Numbered from the stretch's first letter, positions 34,926-44,687 are shown. The stretch: 62,826 nucleotides of DNA from Komagataeibacter sp. FXV3 (GCF_015155755.1 NZ_VWPI01000162.1:1-62826), one strand, 5' to 3'. The notes: generated from the letters alone by a model not told the origin. Numbers and translations are program-made.

Positions 34926-35441
34926 ATGGCGAAACTGCCGGACCACGTGCCCGAACTGCACGTCAAGGATCTTCATGTACCCGGTTGGCTGGGAGAATTC
35001 CGCTCATTTCTCATGCGCGGCAATGTGGTTGACCTTGCGGTCGGTGTGATCGTGGGCGCCGCGTTCACCGCCATCGTGAACAGCCTGGTGAAGGACGTGT
35101 TCACGCCGGTACTGGGCCTGCTGATCGGCGGTATCGACTTTACCAACCTGTTCATCACCCTGCGTGGTCCGCACATGGCGACACTGGCCGATGCGCAGAA
35201 GGCCGGGGCGGTTACGATCAATATCGGCCTGTTCCTGAACGCGGTGATCCAGTTCATCATCATCGGTTTCGTGATTTTCTGGGTGGTGAAGGCCATCAAC
35301 CGCCTGACGGTGAAGAAAGAAGCCGAAAAGCCCGCGACGCCGCCCGCACCGCCGCGCAACGAAGTGCTGCTGCAGGACATCCTGGATGTGCTGAAGACGG
35401 AAGCGGCCCAGAAATCCGCTTCGACCGCGCCCAAGGCCTGA
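34926..35441 (+). CDS. mscL: Large-conductance mechanosensitive channel
   Basis: A 171-residue MscL, the inner-membrane channel that opens under hypo-osmotic shock. RGNVVDLAVGVIVGAAFTA is the first, most conserved transmembrane helix; INIGLFLNAVIQFIIIGFVIFWVVKAI is the second. A 25-residue N-terminal extension and an Ala/Pro/Lys-rich C-terminal cytoplasmic helix are longer than in E. coli MscL (136 residues). AAGGA lies 9 bases before ATG 34926. An intrinsic terminator follows at 35468. Confidence 0.93.
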   Translation: MAKLPDHVPELHVKDLHVPGWLGEFRSFLMRGNVVDLAVGVIVGAAFTAIVNSLVKDVFTPVLGLLIGGIDFTNLFITLRGPHMATLADAQKAGAVTINIGLFLNAVIQFIIIGFVIFWVVKAINRLTVKKEAEKPATPPAPPRNEVLLQDILDVLKTEAAQKSASTAPKA

Positions 35442-35467
35442 TCCCACATATCAGGCTGCGGGAACGC

Positions 35468-35501
35468 AAAACGGGCACCCCGGCGGGTGCCCGTTTTTTT
35501 T
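35468..35501 (+). terminator. Intrinsic terminator of mscL
   Basis: ACGGGCACCC (35471-35480) and GGGTGCCCGT (35485-35494) form a 10-bp stem with a CGGC loop, followed by a run of eight T. A short A run on the left gives some activity in the reverse direction. Confidence 0.9.
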
Positions 35502-35577
35502 GGCGCATCCCTGACCGCCCTTGTGCCGGGGGACGGGACTGCCCAATATCCCCCGATATGGTGAAGGTGGCTGGCTT

Positions 35578-36027
35578 ATGATTGATATGACACGATATAT
35601 GCGCAGACGACTGCTGGCCCTGTCGGCAGTAGCGCTGCTGGCGGGCTGTCATTCGTCCAGCAGGGTGGACATGTCCCGCCTGCCAGCCCCGGCACAGGAT
35701 TACCTGCTGATCACGTCCTATTTCATGGCCGAAGGCGGCATGGTCAGTCGCCTGCAGGATGGCGGCCTGTCGGGCCAGCAGGTGTATGACATGGCCACCT
35801 CGCTCAAATACGGCAAGAGCATGATCCTCGCTGCCCTGACCAGGCCATCACGCAAGGCGCGCCGTAATGGGCAGCAGGCAGTGGAACTGATGGTGGCGTG
35901 CACCAATCAGCCCGATCCATCCACACTGGGGGGACGGACACCGCCGAGCTGCCTGCCAAACGGTCCTGCCAGCCCTGATGCAAAAGGGCGGGGGCAGCCG
36001 CAACCGGCTACACCCGCCCATAAGTAA
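35578..36027 (+). CDS. Putative lipoprotein of unknown function
   Basis: A 149-residue protein with a basic start (TRYMRRRLLALSAVALLAGC) and a lipobox LAGC, so C24 should be lipidated. After it come a helical region (PAPAQDYLLITSYFMAEGGM, LKYGKSMILAALTRPSRKARRN) and a Pro/Gly-rich tail with two further cysteines. ATG at 35578 is preceded by GAAGGTGG. I do not recognise a family. It lies between mscL and secF, convergent with secF across a copy of the dispersed repeat. Confidence 0.65.
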   Translation: MIDMTRYMRRRLLALSAVALLAGCHSSSRVDMSRLPAPAQDYLLITSYFMAEGGMVSRLQDGGLSGQQVYDMATSLKYGKSMILAALTRPSRKARRNGQQAVELMVACTNQPDPSTLGGRTPPSCLPNGPASPDAKGRGQPQPATPAHK

Positions 36028-36035
36028 GCGTACTG

Positions 36036-36090
36036 ATAAATAAAGGTTTGTGGGCGCCGCCTTTTTTTTAAGAAGGCGGCGTCTTTATGT
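36036..36090. repeat. Dispersed inverted repeat, copy 4 (one hairpin)
   Basis: ATAAATAAAGGTTTGTGGGCGCCGCC-like left end (start AAATAAAGGTTTG) and one hairpin, CGCCGCCTT / AAGGCGGCG around an A/T loop, about 36054-36081. It lies tail to tail between the lipoprotein gene and secF and probably serves as a two-way terminator. Confidence 0.6.
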
Positions 36091-36137
36091 CAGGTCAGGT
36101 CCCGCGCATCCGTTGCGTCGGCGTCCCATGTCCGATT

Positions 36138-37091
36138 TCAGGTGCGCACGGGTGGCCGCGCGTCACGACGCAGGCGCTTTTCCCCCATCAGTAGCAGCAG
36201 CGGTGCCGCGATGAAGATGGAAGATGACGTGCCCACCACAATCCCGAACAGCATTACCCACGCAAATCCCGACAGGCTGGCCCCGCCAAACAGCGCCAGC
36301 GGCAGTGCGGCAAGGAATACGGTCGATGACGTGCCCAGCGTACGGCTGAGCGTTTCGTTGATCGACAGGTCAATCAGTTCCGCCAGCGGCATGGTGCGGT
36401 ATTTGCGCAGGTTTTCACGCACGCGGTCATAGACCACCACCTTGTCATTGGTGGAATAGCCAAGAATGGTCAGGATGGCGGCCACCATCACCAGATCGAA
36501 TTCGAAATGCGTGATGACCAGGAAACCGATGGCCTTGGTCAGGTCCAGCACCAGCGTCACCACTGCGCTGACCGCGAACTCCCACTCAAAACGGAACCAG
36601 ATATAGGCCAGGATCATCAGCAGGCTGATGCCAAGGGCCAGCATGCCGTTGCGGAACAGTTCCTTTGACACGGATGCGCCCACCGCATCCGCCCGCAGCA
36701 CCTGCGCACCGGGCAGGGTGCCGATGGCATGGCGTACGGAATCGACCATGGCCTGCGTGCGGGCCTCATGATCGGGTTCGCTGTCGGGCGGCGTATCAAG
36801 GCGGATCAGCACGTCATCCGGCCCGCCAAAGGACTGCACGCCCGCGGCCGTCACGTGCTGGGCGGCAAGGGCCGCGCGGATGGCATTGAAATCCGCCGGT
36901 CCCTGCGTGCGCGCTTCCACCACGATGCCGCCCCGGAAATCCAGCCCCAGTGTCAGGCCGGGATGGAAGAACAGGATCAGCGAGGCAATGGACAGCACCG
37001 CCGATGTCGCAAGCCCGATGAAGCGGCCGCGCATGAAGTTGATTTTCGTGCCACGCGGCACGAACCGGAGAAGGGGACGATCAAACATCAT
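36138..37091 (-). CDS. secF: Protein translocase subunit SecF
   Basis: A 317-residue inner-membrane RND-type protein that with SecD uses the proton gradient to finish protein export through SecYEG. An N-terminal helix (FIGLATSAVLSIASLILFF) is followed by LGLDFRGGIVVEAR, a short periplasmic domain and five transmembrane helices, including DLTKAIGFLVITHFEFDLVM and GYSTNDKVVVYDRVRENLR, the SecF signature. It follows secD after 10 bases. Confidence 0.95.
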   Translation of the reverse strand: MMFDRPLLRFVPRGTKINFMRGRFIGLATSAVLSIASLILFFHPGLTLGLDFRGGIVVEARTQGPADFNAIRAALAAQHVTAAGVQSFGGPDDVLIRLDTPPDSEPDHEARTQAMVDSVRHAIGTLPGAQVLRADAVGASVSKELFRNGMLALGISLLMILAYIWFRFEWEFAVSAVVTLVLDLTKAIGFLVITHFEFDLVMVAAILTILGYSTNDKVVVYDRVRENLRKYRTMPLAELIDLSINETLSRTLGTSSTVFLAALPLALFGGASLSGFAWVMLFGIVVGTSSSIFIAAPLLLLMGEKRLRRDARPPVRT

Positions 37092-37101
37092 TCGGCGCGC
37101 C

Positions 37102-38652
37102 TCAGACCGGCAGGGTGCTGGGACGTGTGCGGGCGTACCAGCGCACCATCAGCATCCGGGATAGGAGAAGGGTGGTGAAAAGGGTGGTCACGATACCGAT
37201 CGTGATCGTCAGCGCGAAGCCGCGGACCGGCCCGGTCCCGAAAACGAACAGCATGACATGCGCCAGCAGCGCCGTGGCGTTACTGTCCACGATCGTGCCG
37301 GTCGCGCGTTCGAAGCCTGCCTGCATGGCCTGCAGCGCGCTGCGGCCACGGGCCACTTCTTCGCGTATGCGTTCATTGATCAGGATGTTCGCATCCACCG
37401 CCATGCCCAGGGTCAGCAGCATGCCGGCCATGCCCGGCAGGGTCAGCGTCGCCTCGAACAGTGACAGGATGGCGGTCATCAGCACCAGGTTGGCCAGCAG
37501 GGCAATGTTCGCGTACCAGCCGAACCGGCCATAGAACAGCGCCATGAACGCGATCACCAGCACGAAACCGGCAGCAAGGCTGTAGCCACCCGCCCGGATC
37601 GAATCAGCGCCCAGCGACGGGCCGATGGAGCGCTGCTCGATCACGTTCAGCGGTGCGGGCAATGCCCCCGCGCGTAGCAGCAGCGCCATGTCGGTGGCCT
37701 GCTGCGCGCTGAAGCCGCCAGTGATCTGCCCGCTGCCGCCGGTAATGGCGGTGCGGATGACCGGGGCCTCGATCACCTTGTTATCCAGCACGATGGCGAA
37801 CCGCTTGCCCACATTGGCCCGCGTCACGTCACCGAATTCCTGCGCCCCGGTCGAATCGAAGGTGAAGTTCACCGCCCATTCGCCGCTCTGCTGGTCGATC
37901 GAGGCGCTGGCATTGGTCAGGTCCGCGCCATCCACATCCACATGCGAAAAGACCGGCAGCTTGGTCTGCCCGTCGGTCATGGGCAGCATTTCCACGCCCG
38001 GTGGCGGCACGGCGGAGCCGATGGCGGAATCGGCAACCAGATGGAACGTCATCTTGGCCGTGGTGCCCAGCAGGTTCTTGACCCGTTCGGGGTCACTGAT
38101 ACCGGGCAGTTCGACAATGATCCGGTCATCGCCCTGACGGGTGATCTCGGGGTCGATGGCGCCGGTCGCGTCAATGCGGCGGCGCACGATCTCGATCGAC
38201 TGGGTCACGGCGTCATAGGCGCGCTGGCGCGCGGCCTCGGCTGACAGGGTGAGGGCGATCTGGCCGCCTTCCGCCTGTTCCACCTTGAATTCGCCCGGCA
38301 CGTTCATCGGCATGGCGCGCAGCGCCTTCAGGTCGGGCTGCGCTTCTTCCGGCGTGCGGGGCGTGAATGTCACGCCATGCGCGGTGGTGGTCAGGTTGCG
38401 GTAACCCAGCGAATTCTTCAGCAGGGTCTGGCGCGTTTCATCCTGCAGCCCGCGCAGCCTGTCGGCTGTCACGCTGTTCATATCAACCTGCAGCAGCAGG
38501 TAGGACCCGCCCCGCAGGTCAAGGCCCAGATGGATCTGCCGCCATGGCAGGGACGCCATGGGCTGGCGGATGACATTGGGCAGGCACAGCGCCAGCCCGA
38601 TCAGACATACGCCAATGACCGAAGCCATTCTGAGCCGACTGTAATACATCAT
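37102..38652 (-). CDS. secD: Protein translocase subunit SecD
   Basis: A 516-residue SecD. LGLDLRGGSYLLLQVD near 40-56 is the family signature, the large periplasmic P1 domain spans about 60-320 (RRRIDATGAIDPEITRQGDD; VIEAPVIRTAITGGSGQI), and the C-terminal six-helix region contains GMAVDANILINERIREE with the aspartate-rich proton-path helix. The first two codons are both ATG. No yajC lies upstream in this window; 274 bases without a gene separate secD from the divergent oxidoreductase gene. Confidence 0.95.
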   Translation of the reverse strand: MMYYSRLRMASVIGVCLIGLALCLPNVIRQPMASLPWRQIHLGLDLRGGSYLLLQVDMNSVTADRLRGLQDETRQTLLKNSLGYRNLTTTAHGVTFTPRTPEEAQPDLKALRAMPMNVPGEFKVEQAEGGQIALTLSAEAARQRAYDAVTQSIEIVRRRIDATGAIDPEITRQGDDRIIVELPGISDPERVKNLLGTTAKMTFHLVADSAIGSAVPPPGVEMLPMTDGQTKLPVFSHVDVDGADLTNASASIDQQSGEWAVNFTFDSTGAQEFGDVTRANVGKRFAIVLDNKVIEAPVIRTAITGGSGQITGGFSAQQATDMALLLRAGALPAPLNVIEQRSIGPSLGADSIRAGGYSLAAGFVLVIAFMALFYGRFGWYANIALLANLVLMTAILSLFEATLTLPGMAGMLLTLGMAVDANILINERIREEVARGRSALQAMQAGFERATGTIVDSNATALLAHVMLFVFGTGPVRGFALTITIGIVTTLFTTLLLSRMLMVRWYARTRPSTLPV

Positions 38653-38926
38653 GACTTGATGGAGTGCTCCCTACGCCCGGCTGGCCGGTTCCCTGTCCGG
38701 CACGGTCAGTGTATCGCGTGTGCGAAAAATCAGTGGCGGGAACATGCCGGTCCCTGCCTGATGATGCAACCGCTGATACGCCGGCAGGGCCGCCGCCGTT
38801 GCCGTTTTGCCGCAATTCTCCCGCCCTGTCATGCCGCCCGTGCGGCCAGCGGGGGTGTGCGCCTGCGTGGCGGGCTGCTAATCCGGAAAACAGCTACGGA
38901 CACGAAACAGGCAGGAAGGGCAGGAC

Positions 38927-39931
38927 ATGACGCAGGCGGGAATGCGGTTGTTACGTGTCGGGATCGTGGGGGCGGGCCACTTTGGCCGTTTCCATGCGCT
39001 CAAGGTGCAGGCCGCCACGCGGGAGGTCCTGACCGGCATCCACGACCCCGACACCACGCGCGCGCGCAAGGTTGCGGCGGAAGCCGGGGGCGTGCCCGTC
39101 CTGTCATATCCCGACCTGCTGGCCTGTTCGGATGCGATTATTGTCGCAGCACCTGCGGAACATCATTTCGAACCCGCCCGCGTCGCACTGGCGGCGGGAA
39201 AGCATGTGCTGGTGGAAAAGCCCATGGCGGCCACACTGGCGCAGGCCGATGAACTGGCGCATCTGGCGCGGGTGCATGGCGTCGTGCTGCAGGTCGGGCA
39301 CCTGCTGCGCTATTCCGCCGAGCACCAGGCCATTACCGACCGGATTTCCCGTCCCCTCTATATCGAGGCCACGCGCCTTGCGCCCTACAAGCCGCGCGGG
39401 ACGGATGTATCGGTGATCCTTGACCTCATGATCCATGACCTTGATCTGGTCCTGTCCATCGTGGACAGCCCGATCGAAAGTGTCGATGCGCTGGGGGCGG
39501 CGGTTAGTTCACCGTTCGAGGACATTGCCAACGCCCGCGTGCGCTTTGAAAACGGCTGTGTGGCCACCATCGCGGCCAGCCGCATTTCGCTCAAGACCGA
39601 GCGGCGGATGCGCGTCTTTTCACAGGAAGGCTACCTGTCGGCTGATTTCATGAAGCGTGAACTGACCATGATCGGGCGCACGCGCGGCCTGCCACTGCCG
39701 GGATCGGGCGGGTTCCGGCGCGAATCCGTAACGTGGCGCGACCATGATACGCTGGCGGCGGAACATGCCGCCTTTGCCGCGTCGTGCCTTGATGGTGCGA
39801 AAGTGCTGGTGGACGCCGTGGCGGGCCGCCGGGCATTAGCGGCAGCACTGGCGGTGACGCAGGGAATCGCCGCCACCCGTGCACGGATGGAGGCGTCCGG
39901 CCTGATCATCCCCCCCGTTCAGGAAGACTGA
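38927..39931 (+). CDS. Gfo/Idh/MocA-family oxidoreductase
   Basis: A 334-residue NAD(P)-dependent dehydrogenase. The Rossmann motif is GIVGAGHFGRFHA near 13-25, the catalytic lysine is in HVLVEKPMAATL, and the substrate domain has QVGHLLRYSAEHQAI and DLMIHDLDLVL. Members oxidise sugars or sugar nucleotides. The overall look resembles UDP-GlcNAc 3-dehydrogenase (GnnA) proteins of lipid A diamino-sugar synthesis, but I cannot confirm that from sequence alone and no gnnB neighbour is present. Its last 13 bases overlap the 3' end of the uup gene on the other strand. Confidence 0.78.
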   Translation: MTQAGMRLLRVGIVGAGHFGRFHALKVQAATREVLTGIHDPDTTRARKVAAEAGGVPVLSYPDLLACSDAIIVAAPAEHHFEPARVALAAGKHVLVEKPMAATLAQADELAHLARVHGVVLQVGHLLRYSAEHQAITDRISRPLYIEATRLAPYKPRGTDVSVILDLMIHDLDLVLSIVDSPIESVDALGAAVSSPFEDIANARVRFENGCVATIAASRISLKTERRMRVFSQEGYLSADFMKRELTMIGRTRGLPLPGSGGFRRESVTWRDHDTLAAEHAAFAASCLDGAKVLVDAVAGRRALAAALAVTQGIAATRARMEASGLIIPPVQED

Positions 39932-41751
39932 AGCGTCTCGCGCAGCATTTCAAGTTCCAGCCACCGTTCCTCCGCCGCCGTCAGGTCGGCCTCCGCCTTT
40001 TCCAGCGCGGTGGTGGCCGTGGTGAAGGCGGCGGGATCGCGGGCATACAGCCCCCCATCGGACAGAATGGCGCGCAGGCGTGCGATTTCCGTCTCCAGCG
40101 CTGCCATCTGTCTGGGTAGCTGTTCCAGCGCGTGCTTGTCCTTGTACGACATCTTGCGCACAGGTTGCCGGGGAGAAGTGGAAGGGGCCACATCGGTTTT
40201 GGCCGGTGTGCTCTCCGCGCGGTCCTGCCGGGGGCGGGCGGCCAGTGTGGCATCCTGCCGCTGGGCCAGCATATCGCTGTAGCCACCGGCATATTCCACC
40301 CATTTCCCGCCGCCTTCCGCCATCAGGATGGAGGATGCGACCCGGTCGAGGAAGTCACGATCATGGCTGACCAGCAGCACCGTGCCGGAATAGCTGGCCA
40401 GCATGTCCTGCAGCAGGTCGAGCGTTTCAAGGTCAAGGTCGTTGGTCGGTTCATCCAGTACCAGCAGGTTGGACGGCCGCGCCAGTGCGCAGGCCAGCAT
40501 GAGCCGCCCGCGCTCGCCCCCCGACAGTACGCCCACCGGGGTGCGCGCCTGTTCGGGGCGGAACAGGAAGTCCTTCATATAGCCGATGACATGGCGTTTT
40601 TCATCGCCGACCTGCACCATGTCGCCACCGCCCCCCGTCAGCGTATCCGCCAGCGTGGTGTCGGGATCAAGTGAACGGCGCTGCTGGTCCAGTGTGACGA
40701 CATTGAGCGCGCTGCCGATGTTGATGGTGCCGGAATCCGGTTTGTCCAGCCCCGTCAGCAGGCGCAGCAGGGTACTCTTGCCCGCACCATTGGCCCCCAC
40801 GATCCCCAGCCGGTCCCCGCGCAGGACACGCAGGTCCAGATGGCTGACGACCGGGTGGGCAGGATCATAGGCGCGTGACATGTCTTCCGCCACCGCGACC
40901 AGCTTGCCTGACAGGTCGCTTTCGCGGGCTTCCATCTTCAGGCCGCCGGGCTGCCTTATGGCGGTGCGACGGGTATTGCGCAGTTCGGCCAGTTCGGCCA
41001 CGCGGCGGACATTGCGCTTGCGCCGCGCGGTCACGCCGTAACGCATCCAGTCTTCCTCGCGCGCGATCTGGCGGTCCAGCTTGTGGCTGTCGCGCTCTTC
41101 CTGCTCCAGCACTTCCTCGCGCCACGTCTCGAACCGGGCGAAGCCCTGATCCAGCCTGCGGGTGACACCGCGGTCCAGCCACACGACCGAACGCGACAGC
41201 GTCTCGAGCAGCCTGCGGTCATGGCTTATGATGACCATGGCCGATGACAGTGACAGCAGTTCACGCTCCAGCCATTCAATGGTGGGCATGTCCAGATGGT
41301 TGGTGGGTTCGTCCAGCAAAAGTAGGTCGGGTTCGGGCGCAAGGGCACGGGCCAGTGCGCAGCGCCGTGCTTCCCCGCCCGACAGGGTGGCCGGGTTTTC
41401 GGTGCCGTTCAGCCCCAGTTCGGTCAGCAGCAGTTCGGCGCGGTATTCCGGGTCGCCCGGCCCCATGCCCGCGCGGACGTAATCCAGCGTGGTGTCAAAG
41501 CCCGACAGGTCCGGTTCCTGCGGCAGGTAGCGCACGGTGGTGCCGGGCTGGACAAAAACGGTGCCGTCATCGGCCTGTATCTCACCCGCCGCGATGCGCA
41601 GCAGGGTGGACTTGCCACAGCCATTGCGCCCGACAAGGCAGACGCGCTCGCCAGGTCCGACGCCAAAGCCCGCGCCATTGAGCAGCGGCGCGCCGCCGAG
41701 GGTCAGGGTGATGTCCTGAAGGAGAAGAAGGGGAGGTGAGGCCATGCCCAC
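39919..41751 (-). CDS. uup: ABC-F family ATPase, Uup type
   Basis: A 610-residue ABC-F protein with two ATP-binding domains and no membrane segments. Walker A boxes GRNGCGKST and GANGAGKST, signatures LSGGEARRCALARAL and LSGGERGRLMLACAL, and DEPTNHLDM / DEPTNDLDL are all intact. The C-terminal coiled coil after about 510 (MSYKDKHALEQLPRQMAALE) is the Uup-specific DNA-binding or ribosome-touching tail. Uup affects transposon excision and ribosome assembly. ATG at 41751 or 41745 may start it. Confidence 0.9.
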   Translation of the reverse strand: MGMASPPLLLLQDITLTLGGAPLLNGAGFGVGPGERVCLVGRNGCGKSTLLRIAAGEIQADDGTVFVQPGTTVRYLPQEPDLSGFDTTLDYVRAGMGPGDPEYRAELLLTELGLNGTENPATLSGGEARRCALARALAPEPDLLLLDEPTNHLDMPTIEWLERELLSLSSAMVIISHDRRLLETLSRSVVWLDRGVTRRLDQGFARFETWREEVLEQEERDSHKLDRQIAREEDWMRYGVTARRKRNVRRVAELAELRNTRRTAIRQPGGLKMEARESDLSGKLVAVAEDMSRAYDPAHPVVSHLDLRVLRGDRLGIVGANGAGKSTLLRLLTGLDKPDSGTINIGSALNVVTLDQQRRSLDPDTTLADTLTGGGGDMVQVGDEKRHVIGYMKDFLFRPEQARTPVGVLSGGERGRLMLACALARPSNLLVLDEPTNDLDLETLDLLQDMLASYSGTVLLVSHDRDFLDRVASSILMAEGGGKWVEYAGGYSDMLAQRQDATLAARPRQDRAESTPAKTDVAPSTSPRQPVRKMSYKDKHALEQLPRQMAALETEIARLRAILSDGGLYARDPAAFTTATTALEKAEADLTAAEERWLELEMLRETLQSS

Positions 41752-41795
41752 TTATGTATTCTCAACCACTCCGTGCGCAAGGCTGGTGCGGGGGC

Positions 41796-43175
41796 TTAAT
41801 GCCGCTTCGCGTTTTCAAGGACATTCAGGAATGACAGCCCCCAGCCAAGGGCCGTGCGGTTGGCGATGCTGTCCCAGCATGCCTGCCAGCGCTCGCGCCG
41901 TTCCTCGGGCGACATGGCCAGCGCGCGTTCCAGCGCATCGGCCATGCCGTCATGGTCCAGCGGGTTGACCAGCAGTGCGGCTTCAAGCTGCTTTGCCGCT
42001 CCGGCAAGGCGCGAAAGGATCAGCACGCCGGGATTTTCGGGGTCCTGGGCCGCGATGAATTCCTTGGCCACAAGGTTCATGCCATCGCGCAGCGGGGTGA
42101 TGTAGCCAATATCCGCCAGCCGCATGTAACCGGCCACGGTGGGACGGGGGCTGCCGCGTGTCAGGAAACGCAGCGGGGTCCAGTCGGCCTGTCCCTTGTG
42201 GGCGTTCAGCTTGCCGATCTGGTGTTCCAGCTTGTTGCGCAGCGCCTGATAGGACGGCACGTCCGTCCGGCTTTCGGCCGCGATCTGCAGGAACGTCACC
42301 TGCCGTTCCCGCCTGGGATAGGTTTCCAGCAGGCGTTCATAACCGGCCAGCCGGTGGTCCAGCCCCTTGGTCGGGTCCATGCGGTCCACGCCAAAGACCA
42401 GCTTGCGTCCCGCCAGCGAACCCGACATGCGGCGCAGGTCCGCTGATCCGGCGGCGGTAACGGCGGTCTGCGCAAAGGTCTGGGGGTCGATTTCCACGGG
42501 GAAGGTGCCGACATGCACGCGGCGTCCCTCGAATGTCAGGGTGCTGTCATCTTCCGCAATGGCCCCGGCCTTGCGGGTGGCGGCAAAGATGAAATTGGCC
42601 GTGTCGTCCGCCGTCTGGAACCCCAGCAGGTCCGCCTTCATCAGGTCGCGCAGGAAAGTGCCGCCATCAGGCGCCGTGGCCAGCATGTCAGGTGCGGGAA
42701 AGGGGGTATGGAGGAAAAAGCCGATGGGCTGGCGCACGCCATGGCGGCGCAGCAGGGCAGGCAGCGGCAGCAGGTGATAGTCGTGGATCCAGATGACATC
42801 TTCCGCACGCAGCAGCGGCAGCAGGTTTTCACAGAACCGTTCGTTGACCGACCAGTACGTGGCCAGTTCCCGTCGCTCGAAATGGATATGCTCGGGCAGG
42901 GAATGCATGAGCGGCCACAGCGTGGAATTGGAAAAGCCGGTATAGTAATTGCGATGTTCGGCCGGCGTCAGGCCGATGGTGGCGTATTCCACCCCTTCCG
43001 CCTGCTGGATCTCGGGCGGCAGGTGCGCCGCGTCGGGATGGCAGGTGCCGTTCCAGCCAAACCACATGCCCCCCTTGCGCGCCAGCAGGTCCTTCAGCAC
43101 AACCGCGAGGCCACCGGGGCGCAGCCCCTCCTTGGGAACGGGAACGCGATTGGATACGATGACCAGCCGTTTCAT
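41796..43175 (-). CDS. otsA: Trehalose-6-phosphate synthase
   Basis: A 459-residue GT20 enzyme making trehalose 6-phosphate from UDP-glucose and glucose 6-phosphate. [11 protein letters not shown] at the start, GWNG in the glycine loop, [35 protein letters not shown] and the C-terminal [16 protein letters not shown] are family landmarks. ATG at 43175 is preceded by AGAGGG. No otsB phosphatase gene lies next to it. It sits directly after phyR on the same strand, and trehalose synthesis is a common target of the general stress response, so joint control is likely though no EcfG promoter is visible in front of it. Confidence 0.93.
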   Translation of the reverse strand: MKRLVIVSNRVPVPKEGLRPGGLAVVLKDLLARKGGMWFGWNGTCHPDAAHLPPEIQQAEGVEYATIGLTPAEHRNYYTGFSNSTLWPLMHSLPEHIHFERRELATYWSVNERFCENLLPLLRAEDVIWIHDYHLLPLPALLRRHGVRQPIGFFLHTPFPAPDMLATAPDGGTFLRDLMKADLLGFQTADDTANFIFAATRKAGAIAEDDSTLTFEGRRVHVGTFPVEIDPQTFAQTAVTAAGSADLRRMSGSLAGRKLVFGVDRMDPTKGLDHRLAGYERLLETYPRRERQVTFLQIAAESRTDVPSYQALRNKLEHQIGKLNAHKGQADWTPLRFLTRGSPRPTVAGYMRLADIGYITPLRDGMNLVAKEFIAAQDPENPGVLILSRLAGAAKQLEAALLVNPLDHDGMADALERALAMSPEERRERWQACWDSIANRTALGWGLSFLNVLENAKRH

Positions 43176-43303
43176 TACTGCCCTCTCTGATAAGCTGCCG
43201 CGTGGCGGACCAGCCCCATCCGGCCGTGCGGCCAGGACAGGCACCATACACGCCGGGTCAGGCAGGGGGGATGGCGCAGGCGCGGGACTGGCATGCGGCG
43301 GTG

Positions 43304-44044
43304 TCAGTTCAGGGATACGCCACCCGAAACCGCCTGATAGGTGGAGACCGCCAGCGTAAGCGGTTCAAAGGGCTTGGTAATGACGAATGCCGGTTCGATC
43401 GTATCCCCCGTCAGCAGGCGTTCGGGGTAGGCGGTCACGAAAATGATGGGAATGTCCTGATGCTGCAGGATGCTCGATACCGCCTTCATCCCGTCGCCAC
43501 CGTCACCAAGGTTGATATCCGCCAGGATCAGGCCGGGCCGGGTTTCGCGCGCCAGCTTTATGGCCTCCGCCTCGCTGCTGGCGACGCCTGCGATGGTATG
43601 GCCGCACTGGCGCACCAGTTCCTCGATATCCATCGCGATGATCGGCTCGTCCTCGATGATCAGCACGCTGGTCTGCGCGCATGAACGCAGGCGGGCGTGG
43701 GCGTCCTCCAGTATGGTGGCGGCCTGTTCGGGGGACAGTGACAGGACGCGGGCGGCGTCATTGACCGACAGTTCTTCAAGCGAGGTCAGCAGCAGCAGCT
43801 TGCGCCCCAGCGGCGGCATGCCGCCCGCGGCGTCCCCGCTGCTGCCATGTTCGGCGTGGTGGCGGGATATCCACTGGTAAAGGCGCAGCCTTGGTGGCAG
43901 GGATGGATCATCCACCGCCATGAGTTCGCGCAGGCTTTCGGCAACCAGCAGGTCGCCACTCGACTGGCTGCCACATAACGCCCGGGCGTAACGCCGGGCA
44001 TAGGGCAGGGCGCGAAGCAGGTCTTGACGCCGTGATAGCGGCAT
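43304..44044 (-). CDS. phyR: PhyR, response regulator and sigma-factor mimic of the general stress response
   Basis: A 246-residue PhyR. The N-terminal 120 residues mimic an ECF sigma factor (DLLRALPYARRYARALCG; LPPRLRLYQWI; LEELSVNDAARVLSLSPEQ). The C-terminal receiver domain has E131/D132, phospho-acceptor D176 in LILADINLG, and the TKPFEP lysine. In known systems phosphorylated PhyR binds the anti-sigma factor NepR and frees EcfG. It is divergent from the sigma genes, 127 bases apart, with GGGGAG upstream of its start. Confidence 0.94.
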   Translation of the reverse strand: MPLSRRQDLLRALPYARRYARALCGSQSSGDLLVAESLRELMAVDDPSLPPRLRLYQWISRHHAEHGSSGDAAGGMPPLGRKLLLLTSLEELSVNDAARVLSLSPEQAATILEDAHARLRSCAQTSVLIIEDEPIIAMDIEELVRQCGHTIAGVASSEAEAIKLARETRPGLILADINLGDGGDGMKAVSSILQHQDIPIIFVTAYPERLLTGDTIEPAFVITKPFEPLTLAVSTYQAVSGGVSLN

Positions 44045-44171
44045 GAGGCATTCATCTCCCCAGATAAACTGTTACACTCCGGATCATGACAGCGTTAGAC
44101 TGTGCTGCAAGAGTTGAAGAGTAAACAAACTGGAATCCAGAATACCACTCGATCCGTCAGCGGTCACGCAC

Positions 44172-44660
44172 TTGCGTGGGGAGATCCTGTCCCTTCTGCC
44201 GCAATTACGTGGTTTTGCCCGTTTTCTGACCGGGCAGTCCGCGCAGGCGGACGACCTTGTCCAGGAAACCGTGCTGCGCGCGTTGGCTGCCCTGGACCAG
44301 TTCACGCCGGGTAGCAGCATGAAGGCGTGGCTGTACACGATCGCACGCAACCTTTTTTACGAACAGCGCCGCCATGGCCAGCGCGAACGTGATGTCCTGT
44401 CCGACTATGCCCATCGTCCCGACCAGCCCGAAAGCGGCACGGGGGAAGGGGAGGCGGACGTGCTGCGTGACCTCAACGGCGCGATCTGGCAGCTGTCCCC
44501 CCGCCTGCGTGAGGCGCTGGTGCTGGTTGGCGTGCAGGAAATGACCTATGCGGAGGCGGCGCATGTCTGCGGGGTCACGGTCGGCACCATCAAGGCCCGC
44601 GTTTCCCGCGCACGCGCGCAGATCATGGAATACATGAACACCCGCCCCGATGGCGGCTGA
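44172..44660 (+). CDS. ECF sigma factor, EcfG-like, copy 1
   Basis: A 162-residue ECF sigma factor. Region 2 (ADDLVQETVLRALAALDQF, AWLYTIARNLFYEQRR) and region 4 (LSPRLREALVLVGVQEMTY, AEAAHVCGVTVGTIKARV) match the EcfG group that drives the general stress response. The only usable start is TTG at 44172; the first region 2 helix follows at once, so few residues can be missing. It is divergent from phyR and 106 bases before a second EcfG-like gene. Two such paralogues plus one nepR within 1.5 kb is a compact arrangement. Confidence 0.85.
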   Translation: MRGEILSLLPQLRGFARFLTGQSAQADDLVQETVLRALAALDQFTPGSSMKAWLYTIARNLFYEQRRHGQRERDVLSDYAHRPDQPESGTGEGEADVLRDLNGAIWQLSPRLREALVLVGVQEMTYAEAAHVCGVTVGTIKARVSRARAQIMEYMNTRPDGG

Positions 44661-44661
44661 G

Positions 44662-44687
44662 GGAACCATCGGTCGCCTGCTCGCGTT
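44662..44687 (+). promoter_or_regulatory. EcfG-type promoter before the second sigma gene
   Basis: GGAAC at 44662-44666 and CGTT at 44684-44687 are 17 bases apart, matching the GGAAC-N16/17-CGTT consensus of alphaproteobacterial EcfG promoters. Transcription would start near 44694, about 70 bases before the second sigma gene. This implies positive feedback by the stress sigma factor. Confidence 0.75.

Noticed and set aside
43176-43303. EcfG promoter in front of otsA
   Set aside because: No GGAAC-N16/17-CGTT pair could be found on the - strand between phyR and otsA.
44133-44160. GGAAT-N17-CCGT before the first sigma gene
   Set aside because: Two deviations from the EcfG consensus in the most conserved bases; not enough to call a promoter.
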